From Cloeon dipterum (Eukaryota > Arthropoda > Insecta > Ephemeroptera > Baetidae), in the NCBI RefSeq assembly GCF_949628265.1, contig NC_088790.1, positions 5,832,545 through 5,896,544 of the forward strand: a stretch of DNA of 64,000 nucleotides, written 5' to 3'. Below the pieces are notes generated by a model. That model was not told where the DNA came from and did not search any database. It was given only the letters and a program-made list of their open reading frames with translations. The position numbers and the translations under genes are program-made. Positions 30,091 to 42,304 of this stretch are shown here, piece after piece (positions within the stretch are counted from its first letter, which is position 1; each line of letters opens with the position of its first letter).

Positions 30091-30892
30091 TTTTATAATG
30101 GGACTTTGTCGCCATGAGTCGGAGTCGTGTCTTTCGTCTTTCCCGCTCTTCGCGTCGCGTGAAACAAACACGAAACAAAATAATTTGCAACCAATCACCA
30201 CTCTGACAATAGCCAGAGTAGCCAGCTGGCAGCTGCCCGCTTGTCGAATCAGAATGCACAATTGCAAAGCCGGTGAAAGACGCGTGGTGTGGTGTACGAT
30301 TGCTATTTTTTCGATATTCGAGCTGTCATTGCATCCACATCCATCAGTTGTTGAGTTGTTGCAACTTCTTCAGTCTTCTGAATCTTCGTTTTGGCCTCAA
30401 ATTCGGTTGACTGAGCCAATTCTGACCAGGTCTGTATGACACAATAATGCTATCTATACTCTGTAAAATCTATAAATTTATAATAAAAAATCATCTATGA
30501 TTATTTACTCAAAATCCACATCTTTTTCACTGATAATTATGATAGTTATTTATAGATTCTTGTGATTGGCGCGTTCGCGTTGCGTTTTTTTTGTGGCTTG
30601 ATACATACCATAGGTCTCATTGTCAGCCAGCCGCGACATCCGGCTTTTGTCACGCATGGTCAGCCGGCGTGAGAATTTGGCGCTAAGCCGCGGTTTTAAA
30701 AGTCGGAAAAACTGTCAAGTGCTGAACAAAGAAAAGGGAATCCGGGCCTTTAAATTTTATCATGATTAACCAAAAAATTCTCATTGTAAATTGTAAACCA
30801 AGCTGCTGGCTCGCATTTTTGAACGCATGCTTCGCGTGCACTATCATTGCGAGGAGAATTCGAGCGATGTTTGGCGGTTCGAGGTAAGGAGG

Positions 30893-30927
30893 GCAAGGAG
30901 TATCTAAATACTCTCCTTACAATTAGT
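30893..30927. repeat. short TAAGGAG palindrome, possible MITE derivative
   Basis: Begins TAAGGAGGGCAAGGAGTA and ends TACTCTCCTTA, like the ends of the two hAT-like MITEs at 17710 and 55594, but is only about 35 bases long. GTTCGAGG occurs on both sides, though not directly abutting on the right. Confidence 0.45.
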
Positions 30928-31219
30928 TCGAGGGATGCTGATATTTATGTATGATAATACATGTCATAAAATGAATATATTATTGCACATTTCCCACTAT
31001 CTTTCTTTGTAATGACGAGGTCTTTCGGATTTAGGACAATAAGTTACAAAGTCAAGTAGTATAATTACAGTCCTGGCCTATAAGCGATTTTGTATTATTT
31101 TGTTGCAATATTGCCTATCTATTTGAATAATTACCAAAGCCGCTCTCACGACATGAAATGGAGCGGAAATCACATTGGATAAGAATTTAACACAGGTAGG
31201 CTGGGGAATATCGGAAATA

Positions 31220-32422
31220 CACTGGCAGCCAGAGACGGCGAAATGGGCGAGGCACTTTGTCTCCCTTCCACGCTTGCCGGCTGTGACGTCAGCACCGGAG
31301 ACTTCTCGGCCAATGAGTCGTAGGTGTCAAATCCTTTATTATTGGTCGACTGGGTGTCGGAACTTGCTTGAATTTAGCATCATTGCCAAGCTACACTCTT
31401 CCTCGACATAATGAAACAAAAACGAAATCTGTACGACATTCCGTTCTCGCTCGGGAGCTGCACACATCGAGCAAAACAACGTTTCGCGCGCGCTAGTGAA
31501 TTTTTACGTTCGAGATTTACGTCCGAATTCGATCTGTAACCCCACATGTTATGCATATGTTTACTTAGAAAAATTAACGGGCTTTCCAGTGGTGTGCTTC
31601 AAAAATTTTTTGGCCCTGAACTTTCCAAGTAATAGCGCCCGCGCGCTGAAAAATAGGAATTTTTCAAATATCGTTATTTTGTAACCTCTAAATCTCGGCT
31701 TCTAACCATCAGAAAATCAATAACTACCCACCGTTGGACTCGTCTCGACCTACCCTGATGAGCTAAAATGGTGAGGGGTGCCTACCCTCCACCCTTCAGT
31801 CGCTAAACTTAAACCCCCTCGGAAAAAGTAAAAATAAGGGTGGTGTCTTAGGGGTGGAGGGTAACAACCCATTTAGGTCATCAGGGTAGGTCAAGACGAG
31901 TCCAACGGTGGGTAGTTTTTTTATTTTCTGATGGTTAGAAGCCGAGATTTAGAGGTTACAAAATAACGATATTTGAAAAAATTCCTATTTTTCTGCGCGC
32001 AGGCGCTATTACTTGGAAAGTTCGGGGCCAAAAAATTTTTGAAGCACACCACTGGAAAGCCCGTTAATTTTTCTAAGTAAACATATGCATAACATGTGGG
32101 GTTACAGATCGAATTCGGACGTAAATCACGAACGTAAAAATTCACTAGCGCGCGCGAAACGTTGTTTTGCTCGCTGTGTGCAGCTCCCGAGCGAGAACGG
32201 AATGTCGTACAGATTTCGTTTTTGTTTCATTATGTCGAGGAAGAGTGTAGCTTGGTAATGATGCTAAATTCAAGCAAGTTCCGACACCCAGCCGACCAAT
32301 AATAAAGGGTTTGACACCTACGACTCATTGGCCGAGAAGTCTCCGGTGCTGACGTCACAGCCGGCAAGCGTGGAAGGGAGACAGAAGTGCCTCGCCCATT
32401 TCGCCGTCTCCGGCTGCCGGTG
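31220..32422. mobile_element. large palindromic hAT-like element, 1.2 kb
   Basis: Two arms of about 570 bases in inverted orientation around a short centre near 31800-31845. Ends are CACTGGCAGCCAGAGACGGC (left) and the complement of CACCGGCAGCCGGAGACGGC (right). Flanked by an exact 8-base direct repeat CGGAAATA (31212-31219 and 32423-32430). The same roughly 62-codon frame (MNFYVRDLRPNSIC...) appears on both strands because the arms mirror each other, so it is not evidence of coding. It is a non-autonomous fold-back transposon of hAT target-site type. Confidence 0.9.
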
Positions 32423-32994
32423 CGGAAATATAAAAACAAGAACCTTGATCGTTTCGGTTAAAAGCACTACATAAAATACCCAAGAAAAAAGCTTGAAAAA
32501 TTGGCCATACTAAATCAGACGGTGGGGTGTGTTAACTGTGTTATGTATTCTTCACGATCCTTTAGCTTCTAGTGTAAAGTACGTAGAATTAAAGTATTAT
32601 CTACGTGTCCATCAGAGGGAAACTGTATTAGTTACATATATTTATACATAATTCCCAAATTAATTAACGGAATACAAACACGTTAAGAAAGATATCTATT
32701 AGTTAGGTTGGTATACATAATAGTGTATTGTAATTGCCAATATTCAATCTTCGCAAAGTCACTTGTATTGTAAGATGCAAATCTTTACAAACATTGTAAG
32801 GTTCTCATTTATCCATGGGTTCGTTTCGCAAAAGTAAAATTTATTTTAAATTACGCGCGTCTTACGGAGGTGGTTAGATTTGATTGTGTTTCCTTCCTCG
32901 AAAAATACTATCATGACTGTCGAATAGTGTTAAGTTTAGTGATGTGTTTTTAATACATACTATAGTCTGGGCCCACTCCGACTCACAATCAGTC

Positions 32995-33135
32995 CTCCTG
33001 GACAGGGGTTTCGTAAGTTTTTTGCCAGGAGTTTTGCCTTTTCTCACATGCTTATATTATTCTTTTTTAATGACATATTATGCAATAACATGAATGTATT
33101 TGACAAAATGTGAGAATAAACAACAACAATAATAA
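32995..33135 (+). repeat. retroelement 3'-tail repeat, copy 3
   Basis: Diverged copy of the family at 11786 and 12341, sharing TTTCTCACATG and GACAAAATGTGAGAATAAAC followed by an (AAC/AAT)n tail. Confidence 0.65.
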
Positions 33136-33911
33136 ATAATGTAGAATTATTGCATCAACGACAGAGGGATGACGAAATTGACGAAGCAATTGGAAGCCAG
33201 GAGTCGACTTAATCAATTTCTACATATTTCCTAATCGCTTTTGTGTTTGGGTGTTCAAAGTGTATGTACTTGTTAGAGCTCAAGCCGATGTCAATCAATT
33301 GAAAAATGTTAGCACTTAGTATTAAAACGATTTATCTTTCATGCTCTGTTATAAAAATGTGCAAATTACTCCATGGATAAGAAAGTTTCAAAGGATTGAT
33401 GAATTAAAATTTTGTTTCCAGCACATGAGGGATATTGAGGAGAGAAACACCGACCTGCACGAGTGTAGTGCCTTCTGCTTCTTGATTGTCTAGAAAAGGT
33501 GCGCATTTCTTGCTGATTGAATTTTGAACTGTTGCTATATGTATTTATTTTTTTGGTATTCATCTTATTGTGGTCTTATTAGCAGCGCAGAGAAGGCACT
33601 TTATTCTTCGTCAAATTTATGTTTTCCATCCAATCTTTATTCAAATACAAATAAATACTCACTTCATCCATTTTATGTTATTCATTAGACCATAATCTTC
33701 TTGTTGTGGTAAAAGTGCCAAGTACTTTTTTCTGAAAACTGGATTAATATGAGAACAGTAAGCTAGAAGTAGAGTAAAAGTTAAAAACTATTGATCATTG
33801 AGATAAACTTGCATTAAATTAAACCACCAAAATTGTAATCTTAAATAGCGAGGATGGTAAAAATTCCAGAATCTTTCCAATATTGCTAAAAAAATTATGT
33901 TTTTATTACAG

Positions 33912-34001
33912 ATGCTTCAACTGTGACAAAGAAACTTCGCTCATACATCATGATTTCAACCCAACACAATTGGTTTCAATAGAGGACACATCCCCTTCAA
34001 C
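33912..34001 (+). other. possible upstream exon of the NACHT-BIR gene
   Basis: A stretch with a good acceptor (TTTTATTACAG) and a GTAATAAT donor encodes CFNCDKETSLIHHDFNPTQL and about ten more residues. Its phase does not match the exon at 34112 using that donor. A weaker donor after CAATTG would match. Treat as a candidate only. Confidence 0.3.
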
Positions 34002-34111
34002 GTAATAATCAGCCCACAACATTTAATCAAATTTAATATTTTGGAAAATGGAGGGTGGTGCATAATTATTTGCAAATATTTCTATTTTTTAATACTTAAG
34101 CAAGAGCTTAG

Positions 34112-37100
34112 AAAAGCAATACATCTCAGTACTGGTTGGATTCATGGAAACGATTTAACGCAATGAACACGGAAAAGTAAGTTTTAATGCCATTTACAAA
34201 CTTACACCTGCTAAATCCTTTGTTGAAGGACTTTGGTGATTATTCAAGATCGAAGTCAAGGGTCTTTTAATGAGGAAGGGAAGAGACATGCTAAATTTAT
34301 AAAAACGAAATGTTTGGAGTTGAGGCAAGTCGGCTGCGAGATCGAGCACAACGATATGATTGATCTCTGTCACGAAGCATTCTTAGAGAGCCTCAAAAGT
34401 AAAAAAAATTGACTCCGGATTAAGACGTTGTTTTTAATCCAAATTGTTTTTAGGTATTGCATCAGGTTCCCGCTGTGTGATATTTATCATCATGTATCGT
34501 GGCGACGGCGGTGGGAAATACTATCCTGAAACGCAATCAGAGAACCCAAAGCCAGTGGAATTAATTGTACAGCAAATTAATTCTATTCAAGTGATTGAAC
34601 ACTGCCCAAAGATAATTTTGTTCATTGTAAATCTGTCGTTATTAATTAATCTCAGTAACTAATGTTTTTCGTTCATTAGGACTTCGAACAAAGGCAGTGC
34701 GATGTGAATAAGCCACTGTATTGCTCCAATGTCAAAAACATCATTGTTTTTCTGAGCGCAACAGAAAGTAGGTTCCTCCAATGTGTATTACGGTTCATAA
34801 TATATTAATAAAAATTATTTGAAGCAGAGTCTAACAGGAATGGCAACAGTTCAAGGATAGAATTGATTGACGCGTTGGTCATCAACATGGTGAATTTAAA
34901 AGAACGAATTGAAGTCAACCAATTGGCACAGAGGATACAAGACAGTTACACCAGAAAAATGAGCAATGGAAATGAGCTGAGTGTGCCAGTCATGACATAT
35001 CCTATGGAAGCCGATTTCTACATAAAGTACGCTACAACTATTAAATTTAATCCAACCTGGATCAATCATGTCATTAATACCTGTTAGAAAAATCTCCTTG
35101 ATGTATCAATCACATATGTGCTGTGATTTCAACTTATAAAAATCTGTTTGCCTATTTAAGTTCGAACAGCAGAGTGCCTGATGATTTTGAGCCAACCCCT
35201 GTACAAGAATTTCCTTGGATGAACCAAAGTGGATCGCAGTTGGCTAAAGGACATTGCTTTATTTTCCACGACTCGAAACACACCAAAGTGGCGAAATCTT
35301 TGGAATGTAGCTTGCAAGAGCAGTGCTTGACCTGGGAACGGCATTTCGTGGCTGACATTTGTGTTGTTCTGAGTCAAGGTAAATGGATAATCCTATTAAC
35401 TAAGCTTATTAAGTATTGTACGAAGGGATTTTTAATGAAAATCTTTTCATGTTTTCAGTATCAAAGAAAAGGGACTTGTATAATGACTTTGGAGTTATAA
35501 TCATTGCGGTCTTCGCTAAACACTTAAAAAGTCAGGAAGGCTATCTCTGCATAGACACAGGAAAGTGCTTCAGATACGCATCTGATATCTTTTTGCCAAT
35601 GTCCAGTTTGAACGAGACCCAAACATTTGAACTCATATTGGATTGCGAATATGAGGCAGTAGACCAAATTTTAGATGAGGTATTTTGGCCATACAAAAAC
35701 GTGATCACGCATTTAATAAAAAATATTTAGGTTTTGAGATCAGACCACCAAAGATTGTTCTCACCTTCTATTGAATTTTGTGCTAAAGGAGAAGGTAACA
35801 ATTTCTAGACGTAATCCAATAGGAAATACTATTTTTTGTTTGTAATTTTAGCACTCGTTGAAGCATTGATCAAAGACCTCGCTAAAATCGATGTGGAGTT
35901 AAGCATTCAACAGATCCTATTTGAGACGCTGAAAAAATTCAGCAATTGCGACAGTTCCATCTTCAGCAATGTGAATCACCAAATTTCACTGAGAAAGTGC
36001 AAGAAAATCGAAGTGCCTCTTTCACTTCAAACTGTACCAGACAATGGAGAACTCCCCAGAGAAATAGACGTGGCATCTGTTGCAAAAGAAATGATAAATC
36101 TACCTAGTAGCAGTTGGATTCTGTCTGGTGCGGCAGGCGCTGGCAAATCTGTCACAACCCGACAAGTAGCCAGGTATTTCGTTACGCACTTTCCTGATCA
36201 CCAGGTGGTATATACAAGTGAGAAATTACTCAACAAACTCTGCACCAGCAATTCTCGAGTCACTCCAGATTTGGTGATGCCACTATTTGCCACTAATGAA
36301 TCAGAACTGGTTGAAATCAAAGAAAAACAACTGAACCAAAAATTGATTATCATGGTTGACGATCTGCAATTGGTTCTCCGTGAGCATGCGGCAAGAGTGA
36401 GGCTTTTTCTAGGCACTTTGAAAGAGCTAGGCGTTACATTGTGGCTCTCAATTCGAGAATTTGATTTTGAGATACTTAGAAATTGCTTAGACCGAGCCTT
36501 CCATTTGATAACTAAGCCGCTCAGCATTGATGACCAAGCCAAAATTCTTTCAACAAAGTTGAACCTGCCGCGCAGTGCAGTTTCTATGTCCCTGCAGAAA
36601 GTCTCCCTTGGAACTCCACTTCATCTTGAAATGGTCTACTCATTAGAAAACCTAACGTCACCTGGATTTGACTTCTACCTTGACTATGTGATGAGGCAAA
36701 TTACAATTGTTCTTCCTCGCAGAAATTTAGAACCAAATGAAGAAATGTGTAATTCATCTCTCCACGAACTGTTAGTCGCTTGCGTAAAATTACGAGACAG
36801 TGGTTCATACCACGCTGACTACCAGAGTTTTGATGGCAAGAACTTTGGATTTCATCAAAGTTTTGCTAACTTTTTCTTGGCCTACAATTTTTCGGCTTCA
36901 ATGGGGTTGGAAAATGAAATCTTCCACCCTGTTCAAATTGACAAAATCTTCAGCCAGCGTGATTTGTATCAAGAGAGAGAATTTATCGAAATGCGACTAG
37001 CAAAGAGCTCAAACCTGAAGGAAGATTTCTCACTCATGTGGAGCGGGTTGGTGAACACAATCGAAACATTGAAGATGAAGGCCCATCACTGCATTTATAA

Positions 37101-40100
37101 CGTCATAAACGAGGGATGCGTCAGGCTTTGCTCGTTTCTGCTGAATCCAGAAGTGTTGAATGCGTTGGGCATTGAAAACTTTCTGGATCCTTATTCTCAA
37201 TTCATGCAGCATTGGAGAAAAGACTATCCAGAGCATTCGCCCTTGTTCTATGCCTTAAAATCGAAAGAAGAAGTCGTAGCTTTGATGCTGATGAGGAGCT
37301 CATCTTTCAAACCCCTCCCTGAAATGAAGTTCTACATCCATGAAGCCGCAAAGAAGGGATATATTCAAGCAACGCAACTGTTGATGCAGAGCCAGCTGCA
37401 GAATGCACTCAATGAAACTGATGACAGAGGATTCACCGCTCTGCACTACGCCGTGTACCACAACCAAATTGAATGGGTTCGGATGTTTCTCTTGATGAGG
37501 CACGCTAGTGCCACCGTCAACGTGTTATCGCCCAAAGAAGTCACGCCTGTCTTCTATGCTGCAGGAAACTGCAACTTGGAAATATTCAGGTTTCTGGTCA
37601 TGTATGGTGCAGACACAAGAATACGAGATGCTGAAGGATCAATAGTTTTGCACTGGATCTTGAAGTCTAAGGCAAATAACTGGCTTGAAATGCTCCAACT
37701 CGTACTATCCCTCAGGCTTTGTGACGTCAACTGCAGGGACAATAGGGGAGAAACTGCCCTCTTCGTTGCTGCCAGGGAGAATAAGTTTTCAGCATTTCCG
37801 CTTCTGGCGGAGAATGGCGCTGACATGAGCGTGTTGAATGAGAACGGACAATCTTTATTGCACATAATTGCTCAGTCTGGGGATGCTGAAGCGTGTCTGC
37901 AAATGATGGCTAGGTTAAACACGTCCATAATCAAACAAATAGATCGCCAAGGAAGAACAGCTCTGCACTTTGCCGTCGAAGCAAACTGCAACGTGGATGT
38001 GGTCCAGTTGATGCTTCTCAGCATTGCTGAATTTGTCACCGGTCTAGACCTTCATGGCCAAAACGTGCTCCACTTGGCTGTGAAACACAGCTCTGAGCAC
38101 GTTGTCGAACTGCTTGCTGAAATCGATGACATGCACTACATTTGCGACGTGAACGGAGACACCCCCATGCATCTGGCAGCGAAGAGCAACGACATCGCTG
38201 CCCTGCGCTTGCTGGTGGCCAGACGCCCTGAGGTGTTGACCATGTCTGATGAGCCGCTGATGCGGGCAGCGATAGAAACGAGGAACGCTCGAGCGATCAA
38301 GTTCATGCACATTCAGCTCCGTAGGAACTCTAGAAACCTTTTGGACAGTTTGAATTTCGAAAGCCTGCATCAAATCGGACCGAACCATGAGATGTCAGAT
38401 GTGCAGGCGGACGGCGCAGTTGCTGGCCCTTCGAGGAATATGCACGATTTTGAGGATGAAGCTAGATCAATGGAAGTGGAGGAAGATGATTTCACCGATA
38501 CATTTAGCGCAGGCCCAAGTGCACCAGTAAATAAACGATACAATTACTTCGTAAATGAACACCTGCACAATCTCAACTTGAACTTTGCGCTGCATCGTTA
38601 TTTCACGTTTAAAAGGGAAATCAGCCATGAGAAAAGATACAATTACGCTCAAAGCGGATTCTTCTACACAAGAGATGACGAAAATATCCAATGTCATTAC
38701 TGCCTTCTGCTTATCCCATTCACTGATGACTACGGCGTCAATTTAAGCTTGGACCAAGTAAATGCCAGACATGGAGCTCTTTGCAAGAGAGAAACTAGGT
38801 AATAATCAAATTCCCAATTTTCTTAATTCTATCCTCCATATTAGTAAACTACATCCTCGTCGCTGAACAAAATCAGCTATTTTTTACAAGTTTCTGTGTC
38901 ACTGTAGTGCTTTAGTTCATCAAAATTATTGCACTGTCAGCAAATTAAAATCACTTGTGCATCAAAATAAATAGGAGTTTGTTCCTTATTGGTACTTAAA
39001 TTTTCAAGACATTACGGCGCTATTGTGACGCTGTAAATTTTCTCCAGTAAATAATTGACGATTTATTTATGATATTAAGGATAAGGTCTTTTTGTAGAAT
39101 CTAAAGCCAACTTTGAATTAAGTCAAATAAAATATTAAAGTTATATTTTCCTACGTTGAAAGTATTAAGGGAAAAAATTCAGTTTTCTTCTGCGTTATTT
39201 ATTTCAATTTCCAACTCATAAAAATTCCCTTGTTTAGCAAAGGAATTTTTTCTCAATCTGTTTATGAACGGTATTTTAATAGGTTAAGTCTTTTCCATTA
39301 AATTGGAACAGTGTAACATCAATTTTTATCTTTTTCTCCTCAGAAAACCATGCCCTTTGATAAGTGGAGGAGACGTCCAAGATGTTCCAATTGTGAATCC
39401 CAGCAACTTCATTTTTGAGTCGCACAGGCTCTACTCTCTCTTGTCTGCAAGCTGGCCAAATCCCTTTGTTAGTGTCTACGACCTCGCCAAATACGGCTTC
39501 TATTACACCGGGCAGGACGACAACTGCAGATGCCTGTTTTGCAAGCTTGAGGTCAGAGGCTGGGAGCCAGGAGACACAGCAGAGGGCGAACACCGTCGCT
39601 GGAACCCTCGCTGCCCGTTCTTGGCGCCCAACAGGCAAACTGAAAATGTTAAAATTGGCGAAGAATTGAATACCCCTGAAAGTGATCATTTGAGCAATCC
39701 TTTCAAGCCAACTCCAATCGCCAAATGTAATGCTTATGTGAAGTAATTTTTACCTGGGACTAATCTGGGAATCTTATTTTAGTTGGACCCCACGTCAAAT
39801 TCTGCAAAAATGCGAAGCCAGGCATTACGATTGAAGCGCTTGGCATTACGCCAGTCGGTGACATGAAATACAGGCAGTACAGCACTTTGCAGTCCAGAGA
39901 AAAGTCATTTAAAATCTGGCCAAAGCAACTGGCCCAAAAACCAGAAGTCCTCAGTACTGCAGGATTCTTCTACACTGGTTTGTACTCAGCGTTGGCAATA
40001 ACTCGTATTTTTCATTTCTCTGTCATTCTAGGATCCGGAGATCGCGTTATCTGCTTCCAGTGTGGCGGCGGTCTCAAGGACTGGGACCCCAAAGACAACC

Positions 40101-40657
40101 CATGGGTTGAGCATGCTAAGTGGTTCAGCAGGTGTCCGTATTTGAGCATCAAAAGAGGAAAGAAGTTCATTGATGACATTATTCGAACCAATGAAGAGCA
40201 AGCCACGTTGTCACAGGATGGACCCACCATGTAAGCTTTTTTCTACCTTATTCTTGAAAGTTTCATCATAAAAGGATTGACTAAAGGAATAATTTAATTG
40301 ATATTTAAAATATAAAAGTCATAGTAATCATAAATTATTGACTCCTCTCACATTGCTCTCTGTTGCGTGTCTGCAGCAAGAACTCAAATAAATGAATAAC
40401 CATGCCAATAAATTATATAAAGTATAATTAAATAAAATAAATTATATAAAGTATTAATATATCCAATTTTATGTTGCAGAGTGAAAAAAGCGCCTGTGCC
40501 CGGAAGTCTTCAATGCTGGGTATGCAAAAGCAAGGATGCCAATTGCGTCAGTCTACCATGTGGCCACATCACCACCTGTGTATACTGTGTTGAGAAAGAA
40601 CTAGATTGTAGAGCGTGTGACAGGAGGAGAGTCGCATATACAGAAGTGTTTCTGTAA
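34112..40657 (+). CDS. caspase-like / NACHT ATPase / ankyrin / 3xBIR / RING protein
   Basis: Thirteen exons share one frame: 34112-34176, 34229-34398, 34454-34626, 34680-34767, 34828-35026, 35161-35378, 35459-35679, 35731-35794, 35852-38798, 39344-39726, 39783-39977, 40032-40230, 40480-40657 (about 1,699 residues). Domains in order: a caspase p20/p10-like region (about 18-232) without catalytic residues (MYRGDGG where SHG is expected, LFIDFEQRQ where QACRG is expected); a NACHT/STAND ATPase (about 486-735) with Walker A SGAAGAGKS, Walker B LIIMVDDLQL, a GTPLHLEMV motif and the NACHT-type FHQSFANFFLAY; ankyrin repeats (about 925-1200); BIR1 (1310-1382, atypical), BIR2 (1406-1478, CLFC...HRRWNPRC), BIR3 (1535-1615, CFQC...HAKWFSRC); and a C3HC4 RING (1652-1699, CWVCKSK...LPCGHITTC). 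The RING implies E3 ligase activity. Inferred role: immune or cell-death sensor. The 5' end is unresolved; an in-frame ATG lies at 34163. Confidence 0.88.
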
Positions 40658-40749
40658 AAAAATACTGGTAACTGGCATGCATGACGGCTTTGCTAATTTT
40701 TTTCTTTTCTTACTAGATATTTTTATATTATGTGGTGTCACGCATTCAG

Positions 40750-40960
40750 GATGCCCTTCCTTGGCTTGCCCGAGCGCCTTGCCTTAGTAAAAGGCATAAG
40801 GGTCGAGACCCAACATGGTTTTTACAATTAGTTAAGTTCAGCCTTTTATTTAAATTAGAAACGTGTATAACAACCAACGCCCTAAAATTATTTTACGTTT
40901 TAATGAAAGTGCATGTCAGAACTCAGATGGCATTTGGACAGGCCAAGGAAGGGCACAGAG
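40750..40960. repeat. inverted repeat with tRNA-like B box
   Basis: ATGCCCTTCCTTGGCTTGCC (40752-40771) is inverted at 40939-40957. Between them GGGTCGAGACCC (near 40800) resembles a pol III B box, following TTGGCTTGCCCGAGC, which could be a weak A box. Possibly a tRNA-derived SINE relic. No cloverleaf could be drawn. Confidence 0.3.
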
Positions 40961-42030
40961 TATAATCAACGTTAAAGCCAACTGTACATAATAGCTGTAG
41001 CTATATGAATCGCTCCAGAAATTTCATGCATGTAAATACTTCAAAGAAAAACAATTAATTAAACTTTATAGTGTGCTTTATTTCTCGTTTTTAGAAAATC
41101 CAAAAAATCCTACTTCTATGGAGATGGTGTCTAATAATCACCTTTTATCCACCGCTGCACTATAACTAACATAGCCAATAAGTCTCACTCGCATGGCTAG
41201 CGAATCTTGATATCATCATCTTGTGAGAAGATATGTGAAAATGAAACATTGGACCGCAATTTAATGTTTTTACACATTGCTGTGGATCCTTTGATTTCAA
41301 AACGACAATTATTTCATCATGGCTTTGCAGGGCAATTTTGCCCTATCCATTAAGTGACTGCAAATGAGTTACAAATGGAAGAGTGGGAGTTACGTATTCA
41401 TGTTGTTGTGGTAATCTTCAACTTAGATAATATCTCTTTCGATTAGGTCCGAATTCAAATCACTCTGGTATTGTCATATAAGTTTCCATGAGGACACTCT
41501 TTTTGTGAGTCCAATTAATTCTTGGACTTGTTGGAATGTGCGCTATCTAGTAGGGCAGAAGGAATTGCTCAAAATTTATTTTTTTTAGATTGGTTTGTAT
41601 GCGCTGTGTCTTTAATTCAATCAAATGCATTGCAATTTTTTCATATCATTCTGAAGTTCATCATATTTTCCTTGTTCTTGTAAGGGCTCCAGATTTAGTG
41701 CACTTTTCATGTGGAAAGCACTGCATGCTTTTTATTGTTATTTGTTAATTCCTTCTGTCATAGTTACAAAATTTAAATGCATCAAATTAAGACATGGTAA
41801 GAATGTGCAAACAAATGCTAGCAGAAAACTGCAAAAACGCTTGAAAACAAAAGTTATCTCACGCCGCACTGAGCCACAAATCACATTATTAATCACACGC
41901 TAATCATTATCACAATGCACTTATATACATGTTCAATTAGTTAATCGCTAAATTAACATTTTCCTAAAATTATCACCGTGAGAGAGAACGCGAGACCAAA
42001 TTAATTAATTATTAATTAATTTTTAATTAT

Positions 42031-42132
42031 TTTAATTATTATTATTTAATTATTATTTAATTAATTTAATTATTATTATTTAATTATTATTTAATTAATT
42101 TAATTATTATTATTTAATTATTATTTAATTAA
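42031..42132. repeat. 34-bp AT-only tandem repeat
   Basis: Three exact copies of a 34-base unit made only of A and T (TTTAATTATTATTATTTAAT...), followed by a partial copy. The flanks are also AT-only, from about 42000 to 42155. Confidence 0.9.
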
Positions 42133-42304
42133 TTTAATTATTAATTAATTTTTATTGATGATCACTGGTAGCAGTCTTAATGGTTTATATATGTGTATAT
42201 TTTTTGTTCCGTGAAAAAAACCTACTGAGGGTTTTCAGCTTAGAAGGTGCCGGGACCTAGTTAAATTGAAGGGAAAAAAACTTACTCCTGGGTGTTTAGG
42301 CGTT

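Larger units (their letters stand above)
28715..33911. other. repeat island upstream of the NACHT-BIR gene
   Basis: No conserved gene recognised. Contains a 40-base hairpin (28763-28802), a fold-back (29866-30090), a short TAAGGAG palindrome (30893-30927), a 1.2-kb palindromic element (31220-32422) and a retroelement tail (32995-33135). Short open frames here are parts of these repeats. Confidence 0.6.

Noticed and set aside
31496-32145. Identical 62-75 codon proteins on both strands
   Set aside because: They are mirror images produced by the palindromic arms of the element at 31220-32422. There is no homology or splice support.
33425-33490. Caspase-like scrap DLHECSAFCFLIV
   Set aside because: Too short, closed by a stop at once, and out of order relative to the later domain. 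Kept only as a note on the unresolved 5' end.
42001-42155. AT-only array as a possible replication origin or CRISPR-like array
   Set aside because: The repeats are abutting 34-base copies with no spacers. It is a simple minisatellite in a eukaryotic genome.
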